Translations under genes and position numbers: made by a program
Shown here: positions 16,823 to 27,188 of the stretch, in pieces
Layout: every line of letters starts with the position of its first letter
Position numbering within the stretch: position 1 is the stretch's first letter
Notes under the pieces: model-generated
Told to the model about the DNA's origin: nothing
Database searches by the model: none
The model's input: the letters and a program-made list of their open reading frames with translations, nothing else
Assembly (NCBI RefSeq): GCF_900456975.1
Contig: NZ_UGYM01000002.1
Location: 4,960,001 to 5,024,000, forward strand
Direction: 5' to 3'
Length of the DNA stretch: 64,000 bases
From: Shewanella baltica
Lineage (GTDB): Bacteria > Pseudomonadota > Gammaproteobacteria > Enterobacterales > Shewanellaceae

Positions 16823-17530
16823 TTGGCTATTCCTAAGTTTGCAGAAATTAAACAATACATTATCTCCTCTATCGAGTCGGGCGAGTGGGAAGAAAGCGCC
16901 CGCGTGCCTTCCGAGAATCAGCTGGCCGATTTGTTTACCTGCAGCCGAATGACGGCACGACGTGCGTTAACCGAGCTTACGGATAGCGGCGTACTCGAAC
17001 GCTCCCAAGGGCTTGGCACCTTTGTGGCTGGGCGAAAATCCCAGTCATCTATGTTGGCGATTCGCAATATTGCCGATGAGATTAAAGACCGCGGCCACGG
17101 CTATAGCGTACAGCAATGGGTGTTAGAACAAACCGTTGCCAGTACAACTATCGCAATTTCCCTTGGGCTTGAGCGCGGTGCAAAGGTATTCCATTCGATC
17201 TTAGTGCATTGCGAGCAGGGTTTACCGCTGCAAGTCGAGGAGCGTTACGTGAATCCCGAGTTGGTGCCCGATTATTTATTGCAGGATTTTACCTTGCAGA
17301 CGCCCCACGAATATTTATCCCAAGTGGCACCGTTGACCGAGGCGCATCACACGATTGAAGCGATTATCGCCAGCGCCGAATTACAGCAAAGGCTCGAGAT
17401 CCCTGCGACTGAGCCCTGTTTACAGATTTTACGCCGCACTTGGTCACGCCAAGGCGTGGTGAGTTTTGCCAAGTTAGTTCACCCCGGCAGCCGCTTTAAA
17501 CTCGGCGGCCACTTAACTTTTAGCAAGTAG
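16823..17530 (+). CDS. hutC: Histidine utilization repressor, GntR/HutC family
   Basis: 235 residues. The N-terminal GntR winged helix (SENQLADLFTCSRMTARRALTELTDSGVLERSQGLGTFV) is followed by a UTRA ligand domain that in HutC binds urocanate. The start is TTG at 16823, supported by AGAGGAAG five bases upstream and by the standard MAIPKFAEIKQYI N-terminus. It precedes hutU-hutH and is divergent from hutI, so it sits at the centre of its own regulon. Confidence 0.95.
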   Translation: MAIPKFAEIKQYIISSIESGEWEESARVPSENQLADLFTCSRMTARRALTELTDSGVLERSQGLGTFVAGRKSQSSMLAIRNIADEIKDRGHGYSVQQWVLEQTVASTTIAISLGLERGAKVFHSILVHCEQGLPLQVEERYVNPELVPDYLLQDFTLQTPHEYLSQVAPLTEAHHTIEAIIASAELQQRLEIPATEPCLQILRRTWSRQGVVSFAKLVHPGSRFKLGGHLTFSK

Positions 17531-17619
17531 CGCCAGTGGCGTTATTTACCGATGTAAATCAGTCACTCCAATAGCTGTACCTTTATAAGTTAAAAGATAA
17601 AAACACAATAAAAACAATA

Positions 17620-17661
17620 GTGCTAACCCGTATTAGCGACTTAGCGAATACGAGTTAGCAC
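17620..17661. repeat. Long inverted repeat upstream of hutU
   Basis: GTGCTAACcCGTATT (17620-17634) and AATACGaGTTAGCAC (17647-17661) pair over 15 positions with one mismatch, around a 12-base loop. It ends 24 bases before the hutU start and has no T-run, so it is not an ordinary terminator. Confidence 0.7.
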
Positions 17662-17685
17662 CACAGGTTGAAAGAGGAAAATTCA

Positions 17686-19353
17686 ATGGACAAGCGACAC
17701 GACCCAAGCCGCCGCATTATTGCACCGCATGGCACACAATTAAGCTGCAAAAGCTGGTTGACCGAAGCGCCAATGCGCATGTTAATGAACAACTTGCACC
17801 CAGATGTCGCCGAGCGCCCAGAAGACTTAGTCGTCTATGGTGGTATCGGCCGCGCCGCCCGCGATTGGGATTGCTACGACAAAATCATCGAAGTCTTACA
17901 ACGCCTCGAAGATGACGAAACCTTATTAGTGCAATCGGGCAAACCTGTGGGCGTATTTCGCACCCACGCCGATGCGCCGCGCGTGTTAATCGCTAACTCA
18001 AACCTAGTGCCACATTGGGCTAACTGGGAGCATTTCAACGAGTTAGATAAGCTAGGTTTAGCCATGTATGGCCAGATGACGGCGGGTTCTTGGATCTACA
18101 TAGGCACTCAAGGCATAGTTCAAGGTACCTACGAGACCTTTGTGTCTGTAGCGAAACAGCACTTTGAGGGTATCTCCAAAGGTAAATGGATCCTCACTGG
18201 CGGGTTAGGCGGTATGGGCGGCGCGCAAACGCTGGCGGGCACTATGGCGGGCTTCTCTGTGTTAGCCTGTGAAGTCGACGAGACCCGCATCGATTTCCGT
18301 TTGCGCACCCGCTATGTTGACAAGAAAGCTACTTCGCTCGATGAAGCATTAACCATGATTGAAGAAGCGAACCAAGCTGGCAAGCCAGTATCTGTGGGCT
18401 TATTAGCGAATGCCGCCGATGTGTTTGCCGAACTGGTTAAGCGCGGCGTTACCCCTGATGTTGTAACCGACCAAACCTCGGCCCACGATCCATTAAACGG
18501 TTATCTGCCGCATGGTTGGACTATGGCAGAGGCCGCAGCCATGCGTAAAACCGACGAAGCGGGCGTGGTGAAAGCGGCAAAAGCCTCGATGGCGGTGCAA
18601 GTACAAGCCATGCTCGATTTGCAAGCTGCCGGCGCAGCTACCTTAGATTACGGTAACAACATTCGCCAAATGGGGTTTGAGATGGGCGTTGAAAACGCCT
18701 TTGATTTCCCTGGCTTTGTGCCTGCATACATTCGTCCGCTGTTCTGTGAAGGCATTGGCCCGTTCCGCTGGGTGGCGTTATCTGGCGATCCTGAAGATAT
18801 CTACAAAACCGACGCTAAAGTCAAAGAACTGATCCCAGATAATCCACACCTGCACAACTGGTTAGACATGGCACGCGAGCGTATCGCCTTCCAAGGTCTG
18901 CCTGCGCGTATCTGCTGGGTCGGCTTAAAAGATCGTGCCCGTTTGGCATTGGCCTTTAATGAAATGGTCAAAAATGGTGAGTTGTCGGCGCCCGTGGTGA
19001 TTGGTCGCGACCACTTAGATTCTGGCTCTGTTGCCAGCCCGAACCGCGAAACCGAATCTATGCTGGACGGTTCAGATGCGGTATCCGATTGGCCATTATT
19101 GAATGCACTACTCAACACCGCCAGCGGCGCAACTTGGGTGTCGCTGCACCACGGCGGCGGCGTCGGCATGGGCTTTAGCCAACACTCGGGTGTGGTGATT
19201 GTGTGTGACGGAACCGACGCGGCAGCAAAACGGGTTGGCCGTGTGCTGTGGAATGACCCAGCGACAGGCGTGATGCGCCATGCCGATGCGGGCTACGAGA
19301 TTGCGAAAAACTGCGCCAAAGAGCAGGGCCTCGATTTACCTATGCAAGACTAG
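17686..19353 (+). CDS. hutU: Urocanate hydratase
   Basis: 555 residues, usual length. Catalyses hydration of urocanate to 4-imidazolone-5-propionate using tightly bound NAD+ as an electrophile. The glycine-rich stretch [16 protein letters not shown] and [23 protein letters not shown] and [15 protein letters not shown] are family hallmarks. ATG 17686 gives the standard [10 protein letters not shown] start and follows AGAGGAAA. It is 52 bases before hutH on the same strand. A long hairpin sits just upstream of its ribosome site. Confidence 0.97.
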   Translation: MDKRHDPSRRIIAPHGTQLSCKSWLTEAPMRMLMNNLHPDVAERPEDLVVYGGIGRAARDWDCYDKIIEVLQRLEDDETLLVQSGKPVGVFRTHADAPRVLIANSNLVPHWANWEHFNELDKLGLAMYGQMTAGSWIYIGTQGIVQGTYETFVSVAKQHFEGISKGKWILTGGLGGMGGAQTLAGTMAGFSVLACEVDETRIDFRLRTRYVDKKATSLDEALTMIEEANQAGKPVSVGLLANAADVFAELVKRGVTPDVVTDQTSAHDPLNGYLPHGWTMAEAAAMRKTDEAGVVKAAKASMAVQVQAMLDLQAAGAATLDYGNNIRQMGFEMGVENAFDFPGFVPAYIRPLFCEGIGPFRWVALSGDPEDIYKTDAKVKELIPDNPHLHNWLDMARERIAFQGLPARICWVGLKDRARLALAFNEMVKNGELSAPVVIGRDHLDSGSVASPNRETESMLDGSDAVSDWPLLNALLNTASGATWVSLHHGGGVGMGFSQHSGVVIVCDGTDAAAKRVGRVLWNDPATGVMRHADAGYEIAKNCAKEQGLDLPMQD

Positions 19354-19405
19354 CCGATGCTAACGACTAAATAACAATAATAACTAAAAGCTTGGAGCTA
19401 AAAAT

Positions 19406-20947
19406 ATGAAATCTGTGAATCACTTAGTGTTAACGCCGGGCAGCTTGAGCCTAGCGCAATTACGCGAAATCAGCCGCCATAAGCTAACACTCGAACTCGC
19501 GCCAGAGGCCATTACTGACATCAACACCAGCGCGCAAATCGTGCAAAAAGTGTTAGATGAAGGGCGCACCGTTTACGGCATCAACACGGGTTTTGGCTTG
19601 TTGGCCAATACCAAGATAGCGCCCGAAGATCTGCAATTGCTGCAACGCTCAATCGTGTTGTCGCACGCCGCTGGCACGGGCCAATACATGCAAGACGCCA
19701 CAGTGCGCTTGATGATGGTGTTAAAAATCAATTCATTAAGCCGTGGCTTCTCGGGCATTCGTTTAGAAGTGATTAACTTCTTAATCAGTTTAGTGAACGC
19801 CGAAGTGTATCCCTGTGTGCCAGAAAAAGGCTCAGTGGGTGCCTCGGGCGATTTAGCGCCACTGGCGCACATGTGTTTGCCTATGCTGGGCGAAGGCGAG
19901 ATGAGCTATCGAGGTGAGTTAATTTCTGCCGCCGAAGGTTTAGAAATAGCCGGCCTTAAGCCAATCGATTTAGCGGCCAAAGAAGGGCTCGCTTTGCTTA
20001 ACGGCACACAAGCCTCGACTGCGCTAGCGCTGGAAGGGTTATTCCACGCCGAAGACTTGTTTGCGGCAAGTTCAGTGATCGGCGCCATGAGCGTCGAAGC
20101 GGCTATGGGCAGTCGTAGCCCGTTCGATTCACGCATCCATGCGGCCCGTGGTCAGAAAGGCCAAATTGATTCGGCCATGATTTTCCGTCATCTATTGGGC
20201 GAGGAGTCTGAGATCAGCGTGAGCCATGCAAACTGTGAAAAGGTGCAAGATCCTTACTCACTGCGCTGTCAGCCACAGGTGTTGGGTGCTTGTTTAACGC
20301 AAATTCGCCATGCGGCCGATGTGTTAGGCACTGAAGCCAACGGCGTAACCGATAACCCACTGGTGTTCCAAGACACAGGCGATATCATTTCAGGCGGTAA
20401 CTTCCACGCTGAACCTGTGGCGATGGCGGCGGATAATTTGGCGATTGCAATTGCCGAACTGGGTTCTATTGCCGAGCGTCGTATCGCACTGTTAATCGAT
20501 TCTAGCCTGTCGAAACTGCCGCCTTTCCTGGTGAAAAACGGCGGCGTGAACTCAGGCTTTATGATCGCTCAAGTCACTGCGGCAGCTTTAGCATCCGAGA
20601 ACAAAACCTACGCCCATCCAGCGTCGGTAGACAGTTTACCGACATCTGCTAACCAAGAAGATCACGTCTCTATGGCGACTTTTGCGGCCCGTCGTTTACG
20701 CGATATGAGTGAAAACACCCGTGGTGTACTGGCAATTGAATTGTTAGCGGCGGCGCAGGGTTTAGATTTCCGCGCACCTTTAATTCCAAGTACTGCGGTG
20801 GCTAAGGCCAAAACTGAATTGCGTGAAGTCGTCGCCTATTACGATAAAGACAGATATTTCGCGCCAGATATCGAAGCCGCGATAGACCTGTTATACACAG
20901 CAAGCTTTAACGCTTACCTGCCAGCAGGAACGCTAGCCAGCTTTTAA
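19406..20947 (+). CDS. hutH: Histidine ammonia-lyase
   Basis: 513 residues, full length. First step of histidine degradation: elimination of ammonia to give urocanate. The Ala-Ser-Gly that cyclises to the MIO prosthetic group is visible in [14 protein letters not shown], near residue 145. [25 protein letters not shown] and [10 protein letters not shown] are other conserved motifs. TTGGAG precedes the ATG at good spacing. A strong terminator 138 bases downstream closes the hutCUH unit. Confidence 0.97.
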   Translation: MKSVNHLVLTPGSLSLAQLREISRHKLTLELAPEAITDINTSAQIVQKVLDEGRTVYGINTGFGLLANTKIAPEDLQLLQRSIVLSHAAGTGQYMQDATVRLMMVLKINSLSRGFSGIRLEVINFLISLVNAEVYPCVPEKGSVGASGDLAPLAHMCLPMLGEGEMSYRGELISAAEGLEIAGLKPIDLAAKEGLALLNGTQASTALALEGLFHAEDLFAASSVIGAMSVEAAMGSRSPFDSRIHAARGQKGQIDSAMIFRHLLGEESEISVSHANCEKVQDPYSLRCQPQVLGACLTQIRHAADVLGTEANGVTDNPLVFQDTGDIISGGNFHAEPVAMAADNLAIAIAELGSIAERRIALLIDSSLSKLPPFLVKNGGVNSGFMIAQVTAAALASENKTYAHPASVDSLPTSANQEDHVSMATFAARRLRDMSENTRGVLAIELLAAAQGLDFRAPLIPSTAVAKAKTELREVVAYYDKDRYFAPDIEAAIDLLYTASFNAYLPAGTLASF

Positions 20948-21084
20948 GCGTTTTAGCTCCGAGTGAGTAAACGACTAAGCCGTTGTTGACTCGGTTGAGT
21001 TGGGCGTATTGGGGCGCTTTTGCTGAAATACTCAGGATTCACTCCCCAATTTGCTAAACATAACTGCTGAAATAAAACAAAACG

Positions 21085-21115
21085 AAGGCATAAGTGGATT
21101 GCTTATGCCTTTTTA
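21085..21115 (+). terminator. Terminator after hutH
   Basis: AAGGCATAAG (21085-21094) pairs with CTTATGCCTT (21102-21111), loop TGGATTG, followed by TTT. Confidence 0.85.
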
Positions 21116-21628
21116 TTGAGTGTTTCCCCTTTTTAGCTCGATCCTCATCTTTGCCCTTTTGGTGTGTTTAACACCGCCGACTCTGCACTTTTTGCGCTGA
21201 TCTTTACATTGTCAATTTCAGTGGCTACTTACCCCTCAATAAACCGTCACTTTTGTGTTTTTATCCGCCATCGTTATACACATTTTAATATCTAAAACTA
21301 TTTTTAATAACCATATTGTTAGGTTGTGGGACAATATGGACCTGCATCGCTAGACAAATTGTCCTTTTGGTATTTTTGGACTTTAAATCTTTAATTTGGT
21401 GTTTTTTACATTATTTAAAGTTTTTAATTTCAATATTATTTATTTATTTAGATTTAAGTTTTGTGATTGATTATTTGCGATCTCGATCTCATGTCATTAT
21501 TTGTTATCTATTTCCTCTTTAAGGATAATCTTAAATTAAGTGTGGTCTTTAAGTGGCCCACTCGATCGGTTGCAATTTTCATCACAGCAACCACTAGACT
21601 CATAACGACAAGAGTGTGAGAGGACGCA
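21116..21628. other. AT-rich leader region upstream of fdnG
   Basis: Just over 500 bases without a convincing gene. It holds competing hairpins at 21311-21364, then about 180 very AT-rich bases, then AGAGGAC as the fdnG ribosome site. A short open frame at 21316-21522 has no ribosome site and low-complexity translation. Confidence 0.6.
21311..21372 (+). promoter_or_regulatory. Mutually exclusive hairpins, possible attenuator upstream of fdnG
   Basis: Hairpin 1: CCATATTGT (21311-21319) pairs perfectly with ACAATATGG (21331-21339). Hairpin 2: GGACAAT (21329-21335) pairs with ATTGTCC (21358-21364) and is followed by TTTTGGTATTTTT. The two share 21331-21335, so only one can form. The second looks like a weak terminator. 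Alternatively the first palindrome is a protein operator. Confidence 0.4.
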
Positions 21629-24600
21629 ATGAACAGACGCCAGTTTTTTAGACTGTGTGCTGCCGGAGCTGCCACCTCAGCAATTTCTGCGTTGGGATTG
21701 ATGTCCGAAAAGGCCTATGCGGCCGTTCGGGAATTCAAACTCATTAGCGCGAAAGAAACCCGCAATAACTGCTGCTATTGCTCAGTGGGTTGCGGATTGC
21801 TGATGTACAGCAAAGGAAGTAATGGCAAGAACGCCGAACAGAGTATTTTCCATATCGAAGGGGATGCAGACCATCCAGTTAACCGTGGGGCCTTGTGTCC
21901 TAAAGGCGCTGGTTTAGTGGATTATGTAAATAGTCCCAATCGTCTTAAATATCCAGAGTACCGTGCACCAGGCAGCAATGAATGGACACGTATCAGCTGG
22001 AGCGAAGCTTACCAACGCATCGCCCGCCTGATGAAAGATGATCGTGATGCTAACTTAATTGAAAAGAATTCTGCCGGGACGACGGTTAACCGTTGGCTTA
22101 GCACTGGGATGATGACCTCGTCGGCGATGCCGAACGAAGGCGGCTATATCACCCAGAAATTTGCACGGGCACTGGGCCTAGTTGCAATCGATACTATTGC
22201 GCGTAACTGACACTCTCCAACGGTAGCAAGTCTTGCTCCGACATTTGGACGTGGTGCCATGACCAACCACTGGATCGATATTAAAAATTCTAATTTGATC
22301 ATTATCATGGGCGGTAATGCTGCAGAGGCTCACCCTGTCGGATTCGGCTGGGTTACAGAAGCGATGCAACATAACAACGCTAAACTTTTGGTGGTCGATC
22401 CTCGCTTCACCCGTAGCGCCGCTGTGGCCGATTATTATGCGCCGATCCGTTCGGGCACAGATATCGCCTTCCTGCTCGGGGTGATCCGCTATCTTATTGA
22501 AACCAAACAAGTGAACTACGACTATGTGAAGGCTTATACCAATGCCAGTTACATAGTGCGCGAAGACTTCTCTTTTAGTGAAGGTCTGTTCAGTGGTTTC
22601 GATGAAGAAACAGATAGCTACGATAAAGAGTCTTGGTACTACGAGTTAGACGAACAGGGTTACGCGAAAGTCGATCCTAGCTTCGAGCATCCACGTTGCG
22701 TGTGGAACTTAATGAAGCAACATGTAGATCGCTATGACTTTGAAACAGTAAGCAATATTACCGGTACGCCGATTCCGGACTATGAGATGGTTTGCCAGCA
22801 AATTGGCAGCACTCATACCCACGATAGGGCCGCCACTTTTATGTATGCCTTAGGTTGGACTCACCATACTAAAGGGGCGCAGAACATTCGCTCTATGGCT
22901 ATGGTGCAGTTGCTGCTGGGTAACATTGGGGTGTTGGGCGGTGGCGTTAACGCACTGCGTGGTCACTCTAACGTGCAAGGCGCGACCGATATGGGTTTAT
23001 TGTGCCAAAGCTTGCCTGGTTACTTGAAGTTACCGAGTGAAAAAGACACTGATCTTAAGACCTATCTCGATCGTTACACGCCTGTCGCCTTGCGTCCGGG
23101 TCAAACCAACTATTGGCAAAATTATCCTAAATTCTTTATTTCACAAATGAAGAGCTTCTGGGGCGATAACGCCACGGTTGAAAACGACTTTGGTTATGAC
23201 TGGGTGCCTAAGTGGGATAAACAGTACGACTTTACTAAGCACTTAGACATGGCTTTCCACGGTGAAGTGAATGGCTACATTATCCAAGGTGTTAACGCCA
23301 TTAACTCTATGCCGAACCGCAATAAGGTACTCAAAGCCTTGAGTAATCTTAAGTTCATGGTGGTGCTGGATGCCTTGGCAACGGAAACCGCAACCTTCTG
23401 GCAAAACGCCGATGGCTTCAACGAGGTGAATCCCGCTGAAATCATGACTGAAGTGTTCCGCTTACCGACGACGTGTTTTGCCGAAGAAGAAGGTTCCATC
23501 GTCAACTCTGGACGTTGGATGCAGTGGCATTGGAAGGGCGCTAACCCGCCGGGTGAAGCCAAGCCAGATGCTGAGATCCTCTCCGGTGTCTTAATGGCCA
23601 TGCGTGAACTGTATAAGCAAGAGGGTGGTAAATTGCCTGAGCCAGTGCAAGCGATAAGTTGGGATTACCATAATCCTTACTCGCCGCATGCCGAAGAAGT
23701 TGCTCGTGAGCTTAACGGTAAGGATCTCGTGACTCAGCGTCAGCTCAGTAGCTTCTCTGAACTCAAAGCTGATGGTAGTACTGCTAGCGCCTGCTGGATT
23801 TATGCGGGTTCTTGGACCGAAGAGGGCAACTTGATGGCTCGCCGCGACAACCATGATCCTTCGGGTAAAGGTGTCACTCCGGGCTGGGCATTCGCGTGGC
23901 CAGCCAACCGTCGTGTGCTGTATAACCGCGCTTCTTGCGATATCAACGGCAAACCTTGGGATCCTAAACGTACTATCGTCGAGTGGGTTGATGGTAAGTG
24001 GCATGGTATCGATGTGGGCGACTTCAATATGAAGTTAACCCCACAGGAATCCGCAGGTCCCTTCATCATGCAACCCGAAGGTGTGGGTCGCTTCTTTGCC
24101 CTTAAGTTGTTGGCCGAAGGTCCGTTCCCTGAGCACTACGAGCCTATGGAGTCGCCTATTGGGGTGAACCCGTTACACAAGGTCACCAGTAACCCTGCGG
24201 TACGTATGCTACCGGGTGTGAAGGAAACCTTAGGTTCCCATAAGGACTTCCCTTATGTGGCAACCACTTACTGTGTGACTGAACACTTTAATTTTTGGTC
24301 TACTCATGCCCGTTTGGCAGCGATTTCTATGCCGGAAACCTTCGTCGAAATCGATGAAATGTTGGCAGCAGAAAAAGGTATCGCCAATGGGGATTGGGTC
24401 ACTGTCAGCTCTAAACGTGGCAGCATTGAAACCAAAGCTTTAGTGACTAAACGTCTGCAGCCGTTAAAGGTGAATGGTCAGTTAGTTCATACCGTCGGGT
24501 TACCCCGTCATGGCAGCCATAATGCGCTCACTCGTAAGAGTTACTCCTGTAACGTGCTCACCACGGAAGTGGGGGATGCAAATACACAGGTGCCTGAGTT

Positions 24601-24643
24601 CAAAGCATTTTTGGTTAACATCACTAAAGCGAAGGGGCTCTGA
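21629..24643 (+). CDS. fdnG: Formate dehydrogenase catalytic subunit, selenocysteine-containing
   Basis: 1004 residues when the in-frame TGA at 22208-22210 is read as selenocysteine (residue 194). Molybdenum bis-MGD enzyme of the periplasmic formate dehydrogenase-N type; oxidises formate to CO2. Residues 1-31 form a Tat signal with RRQFFRLC and the AYA cleavage site. NNCCYCSVGCG binds a 4Fe-4S cluster. Around Sec the context RN-U-HSPTVASLAPTFGRGAMTNHW matches FdnG/FdoG, and homology continues unbroken on both sides in the same frame. A hairpin directly after the TGA fits a bacterial SECIS. First gene of fdnGHI-fdhE. Reading it as two ORFs or a pseudogene would be an error. Confidence 0.96.
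22208..22247 (+). promoter_or_regulatory. Selenocysteine codon and SECIS hairpin in fdnG
   Basis: TGA at 22208-22210 is followed by GGTAGCAAGTCTTGCTCC, which folds as GG-(T)-AGCAA-GTC-TTGCT-CC with the bulged U and GUCU loop region that SelB recognises in E. coli fdnG/fdhF. Spacing from the UGA is also as in E. coli. Confidence 0.85.
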
Positions 24644-24645
24644 TT

Positions 24646-25557
24646 ATGGCATCACAAGACATTATCCGCCGCTCCGGTACTTCAGCGGTGACGCCTGCGG
24701 CAAAGGGGCGTAATTCGTCAGAAAAGGTCGCCAAGCTGTTCGACGCCACTAAGTGTAATGGCTGTAAAGCCTGCCAAGTGGCGTGTTCTGAGTGGAATGA
24801 TTTACGGGAAGAAGTGGGCACGTTCCAAGGTAGTTACCAAAACCCTATGTCACTATCGGGCCAATGTTGGACCCTGATGGAGTTCCATGAGGTGATGGAA
24901 AGCAACAAGCTGCGTTGGCAATTTACCCACTCGGCCTGTATGCACTGTGCCGACCCTGCCTGCTTAACTGCCTGTTCGACCTCGGGCGCGATTATCCAGC
25001 ACGCCAATGGTGTGGTGGACTTCGATTCGGACAAGTGTATCGGCTGCGGTTATTGCGCCAGTGCTTGTCCCTTCGATGTGCCCAAAATCGATCCTAAGGA
25101 CAACAAGGCCTACAAGTGCACTATGTGCTCTGACCGTTTGGCCGTGGGATTGGAACCTTCCTGTGTTAAGTCCTGTACCACAGGGGCGCTGCGTTTTGGC
25201 ACCCGTGAGGACATGTTGTTTTACTCGCAAAAACGGGTTGAAGAACTGAAGGAAAGGGGCTTCGCTAAGGCAGGACTCTATAACCCTGAGGGCGTAGGTG
25301 GTACGGGTATGATGATGATATTGCACGATATCAATCAGCCCGAAAGCTACAACATGCCTGATAACCCGCAGATCCCGCTGTCACTGACTCTGTGGCAAGA
25401 CTGGGTCAAACCTTTAGGCACTATGGGCATTCTTGCCACTGCCGCTGTCGCTTGTCTGCATAAGATCACCGTCGGTCGCAACATAGTGGAAGAGGACCAG
25501 CCGGGTTATCAACCGCCAGAGGAAGAGGCTAAGCAGGAAGAGGAGGGCGACAAATGA
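24646..25557 (+). CDS. fdnH: Formate dehydrogenase iron-sulfur subunit
   Basis: 303 residues. Carries electrons from FdnG to the cytochrome b subunit. Four ferredoxin-type cysteine clusters are seen: CNGCKACQVAC, CMHCADPACLTAC, CIGCGYCASACP and CTMC...CVKSC, enough for four 4Fe-4S centres. A single C-terminal transmembrane helix (about 258-278, LGTMGILATAAVACLH) anchors it, followed by a Glu-rich tail. It starts two bases after the fdnG stop with AAGGGG upstream, and its end overlaps fdnI by four bases. Confidence 0.95.
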   Translation: MASQDIIRRSGTSAVTPAAKGRNSSEKVAKLFDATKCNGCKACQVACSEWNDLREEVGTFQGSYQNPMSLSGQCWTLMEFHEVMESNKLRWQFTHSACMHCADPACLTACSTSGAIIQHANGVVDFDSDKCIGCGYCASACPFDVPKIDPKDNKAYKCTMCSDRLAVGLEPSCVKSCTTGALRFGTREDMLFYSQKRVEELKERGFAKAGLYNPEGVGGTGMMMILHDINQPESYNMPDNPQIPLSLTLWQDWVKPLGTMGILATAAVACLHKITVGRNIVEEDQPGYQPPEEEAKQEEEGDK

Positions 25558-26195
25558 GCAAGCATGATAAGCAAGAAATGATAGTGCGTCACAAGCTGTT
25601 CGATCGCATCTGTCATTGGTTCATTGTGGCGGTTGGTCTAGTGACCTTTCTCACTGGCTTTTCCTTCTTTTATCCGTCGTTTCAATGGTTGGGGGCGATA
25701 GCGGGCACACCGCAATTGGCGAAGTTCATTCATCCCATTGCGGGCTTGATGATGTGCTTACCGCTGATGTTGATGTTGGTGCGTTACTACAAACACAACA
25801 AATGGGAAAAACACGACCTCGCTTGGATGCTCGCCATTAAGGATGTGATGTTCGAGAACGAGGAGAAAATCCCGCCTATCGGTCATTACAATCCAGGGCA
25901 AAAGGTATTGTTTCGCGCCTTCGTGCTGACGTCTGTCACTTTAACCGTGACGGGGATCATCATGTGGCAGCCTTATTTTGCGCCCTATTTCTCCGCCACT
26001 GTGGTGGGTTGGGCCATTCTGTTGCACGCCATTTGTGCGCTCATCATGTTGATTTTTGTGATGGTGCATTTCTGGATGGCGACATGGGTGGAAGGGTCGG
26101 TAACGGGCATGCTTTACGGCAAGGTCTCTAAGGCTTGGTGCCGTAAGCATCACCCTGTGATGTTGGATGAACATTCGGACGTGGAGAAAAAATAA
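25554..26195 (+). CDS. fdnI: Formate dehydrogenase cytochrome b556 subunit
   Basis: 213 residues, near the 217 of E. coli FdnI. Inner-membrane subunit that holds two haem b groups and passes electrons to the quinone. Four transmembrane segments are visible, with His in [26 protein letters not shown] and [11 protein letters not shown] as likely haem ligands. Start and stop overlap fdnH and fdhE by a few bases, so all four genes are translated from one message. Confidence 0.94.
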   Translation: MSKHDKQEMIVRHKLFDRICHWFIVAVGLVTFLTGFSFFYPSFQWLGAIAGTPQLAKFIHPIAGLMMCLPLMLMLVRYYKHNKWEKHDLAWMLAIKDVMFENEEKIPPIGHYNPGQKVLFRAFVLTSVTLTVTGIIMWQPYFAPYFSATVVGWAILLHAICALIMLIFVMVHFWMATWVEGSVTGMLYGKVSKAWCRKHHPVMLDEHSDVEKK

Positions 26196-27100
26196 TGAGT
26201 CATACAGCCGAGATACCTCTGGTCCCCGGCAGCGAATCGCCGCTGGAACTTAAACCGTTAAAAGCGGCAGATCCCCAAATTGTGTATCACAGAAGGGTGC
26301 ATCGTTTGCTGTCATTGGCCAAGGACTCGCCGCTGGCTGACTACTTTGAGCTGTGCCGCCGTCTGGTCTCTATACAGGCCAAATTGGCGGAGGAGGCTGA
26401 CTTCGGTCAGCTGCTCGCTTGGGGGAAAGATGAGGCGACTCCGCTTTCTCTGTTGGGCTCAGAGGCAGATAGCTATTGGCAAGGACTGCTACAACAACTG
26501 CTAAGTGATTTGTTGCCGCAAGTGGATGAATCCATTGCTCGGGTAGTGCGTTTGCTGATGCAGCAATCTCCAGAGCAGCTGAGTTTGTGGGGGCGTTCAC
26601 TGCGCCAAGGACATGTCAGTGAAGTGCCGGCCCATTTTAGCTTATTCATCTGGGCGGCGATGGGCGTCTACTGGTCGCATTGGGCACCTATGGTCATCAA
26701 GCGGATGGATCAACGTAAGGTGGCGCAACAGAGTATGTGCCCCGTATGTGGATGTCATCCCGTGGCTAGCGTGATTGTCGATCAGCCCCGCGCTGGTTTG
26801 CGCTACCTGCATTGCAGTTTGTGTGAAAGCGAATGGCATTACATTCGCGCCCATTGCACCAGTTGCGGTCAGGACAAAGAGATGACGATTTGGTCGCTAG
26901 ATGATGCTCAGGCTCAAGTGCGGATCGAAAGCTGCGATGAATGTCATGGCTACACCAAGATGATGTTTGTTGAAATGTCACCTTCTATGGATGTGGCGGC
27001 TGACGATCTCGCGACCTTGATGTTAGACAGTGAGCTAAATGCCAAAGGCTTTGGGGCGACAACATTGAACCCACTACTACTGGCCCACGAAACCACGTAA
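26195..27100 (+). CDS. fdhE: Formate dehydrogenase accessory protein FdhE
   Basis: 301 residues. Cytoplasmic maturation factor that binds the catalytic subunit of Tat-exported formate dehydrogenases. The C-terminal rubredoxin-like cysteine pairs are all present: [27 protein letters not shown] and CDECHGY. The ATG shares its A with the fdnI stop. A terminator follows 20 bases after the stop, separating the structural operon from selAB. Confidence 0.93.
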   Translation: MSHTAEIPLVPGSESPLELKPLKAADPQIVYHRRVHRLLSLAKDSPLADYFELCRRLVSIQAKLAEEADFGQLLAWGKDEATPLSLLGSEADSYWQGLLQQLLSDLLPQVDESIARVVRLLMQQSPEQLSLWGRSLRQGHVSEVPAHFSLFIWAAMGVYWSHWAPMVIKRMDQRKVAQQSMCPVCGCHPVASVIVDQPRAGLRYLHCSLCESEWHYIRAHCTSCGQDKEMTIWSLDDAQAQVRIESCDECHGYTKMMFVEMSPSMDVAADDLATLMLDSELNAKGFGATTLNPLLLAHETT

Positions 27101-27120
27101 GCCAAATAGCTAACGTCAAT

Positions 27121-27159
27121 GCAGGAGGGAGTCGGGTTGCTGATCCCTTCCTGCTTTTT
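27121..27159 (+). terminator. Terminator between fdhE and selA
   Basis: GCAGGAGGGA (27121-27130) pairs with TCCCTTCCTGC (27144-27154), one base bulged, followed by TTTTTA. It may only partly separate selAB from the fdn operon. Confidence 0.8.
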
Positions 27160-27188
27160 ATTCAACAAATGGCAATAACTTAAACAAG

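Noticed and set aside
21316..21522. 68-codon open frame upstream of fdnG
   Set aside because: AT-driven, no ribosome site, low-complexity hydrophobic translation overlapping the hairpin leader.
22259..24643. Separate gene starting at ATG 22259
   Set aside because: It is the C-terminal part of fdnG after the selenocysteine UGA; homology runs through the TGA without a gap.
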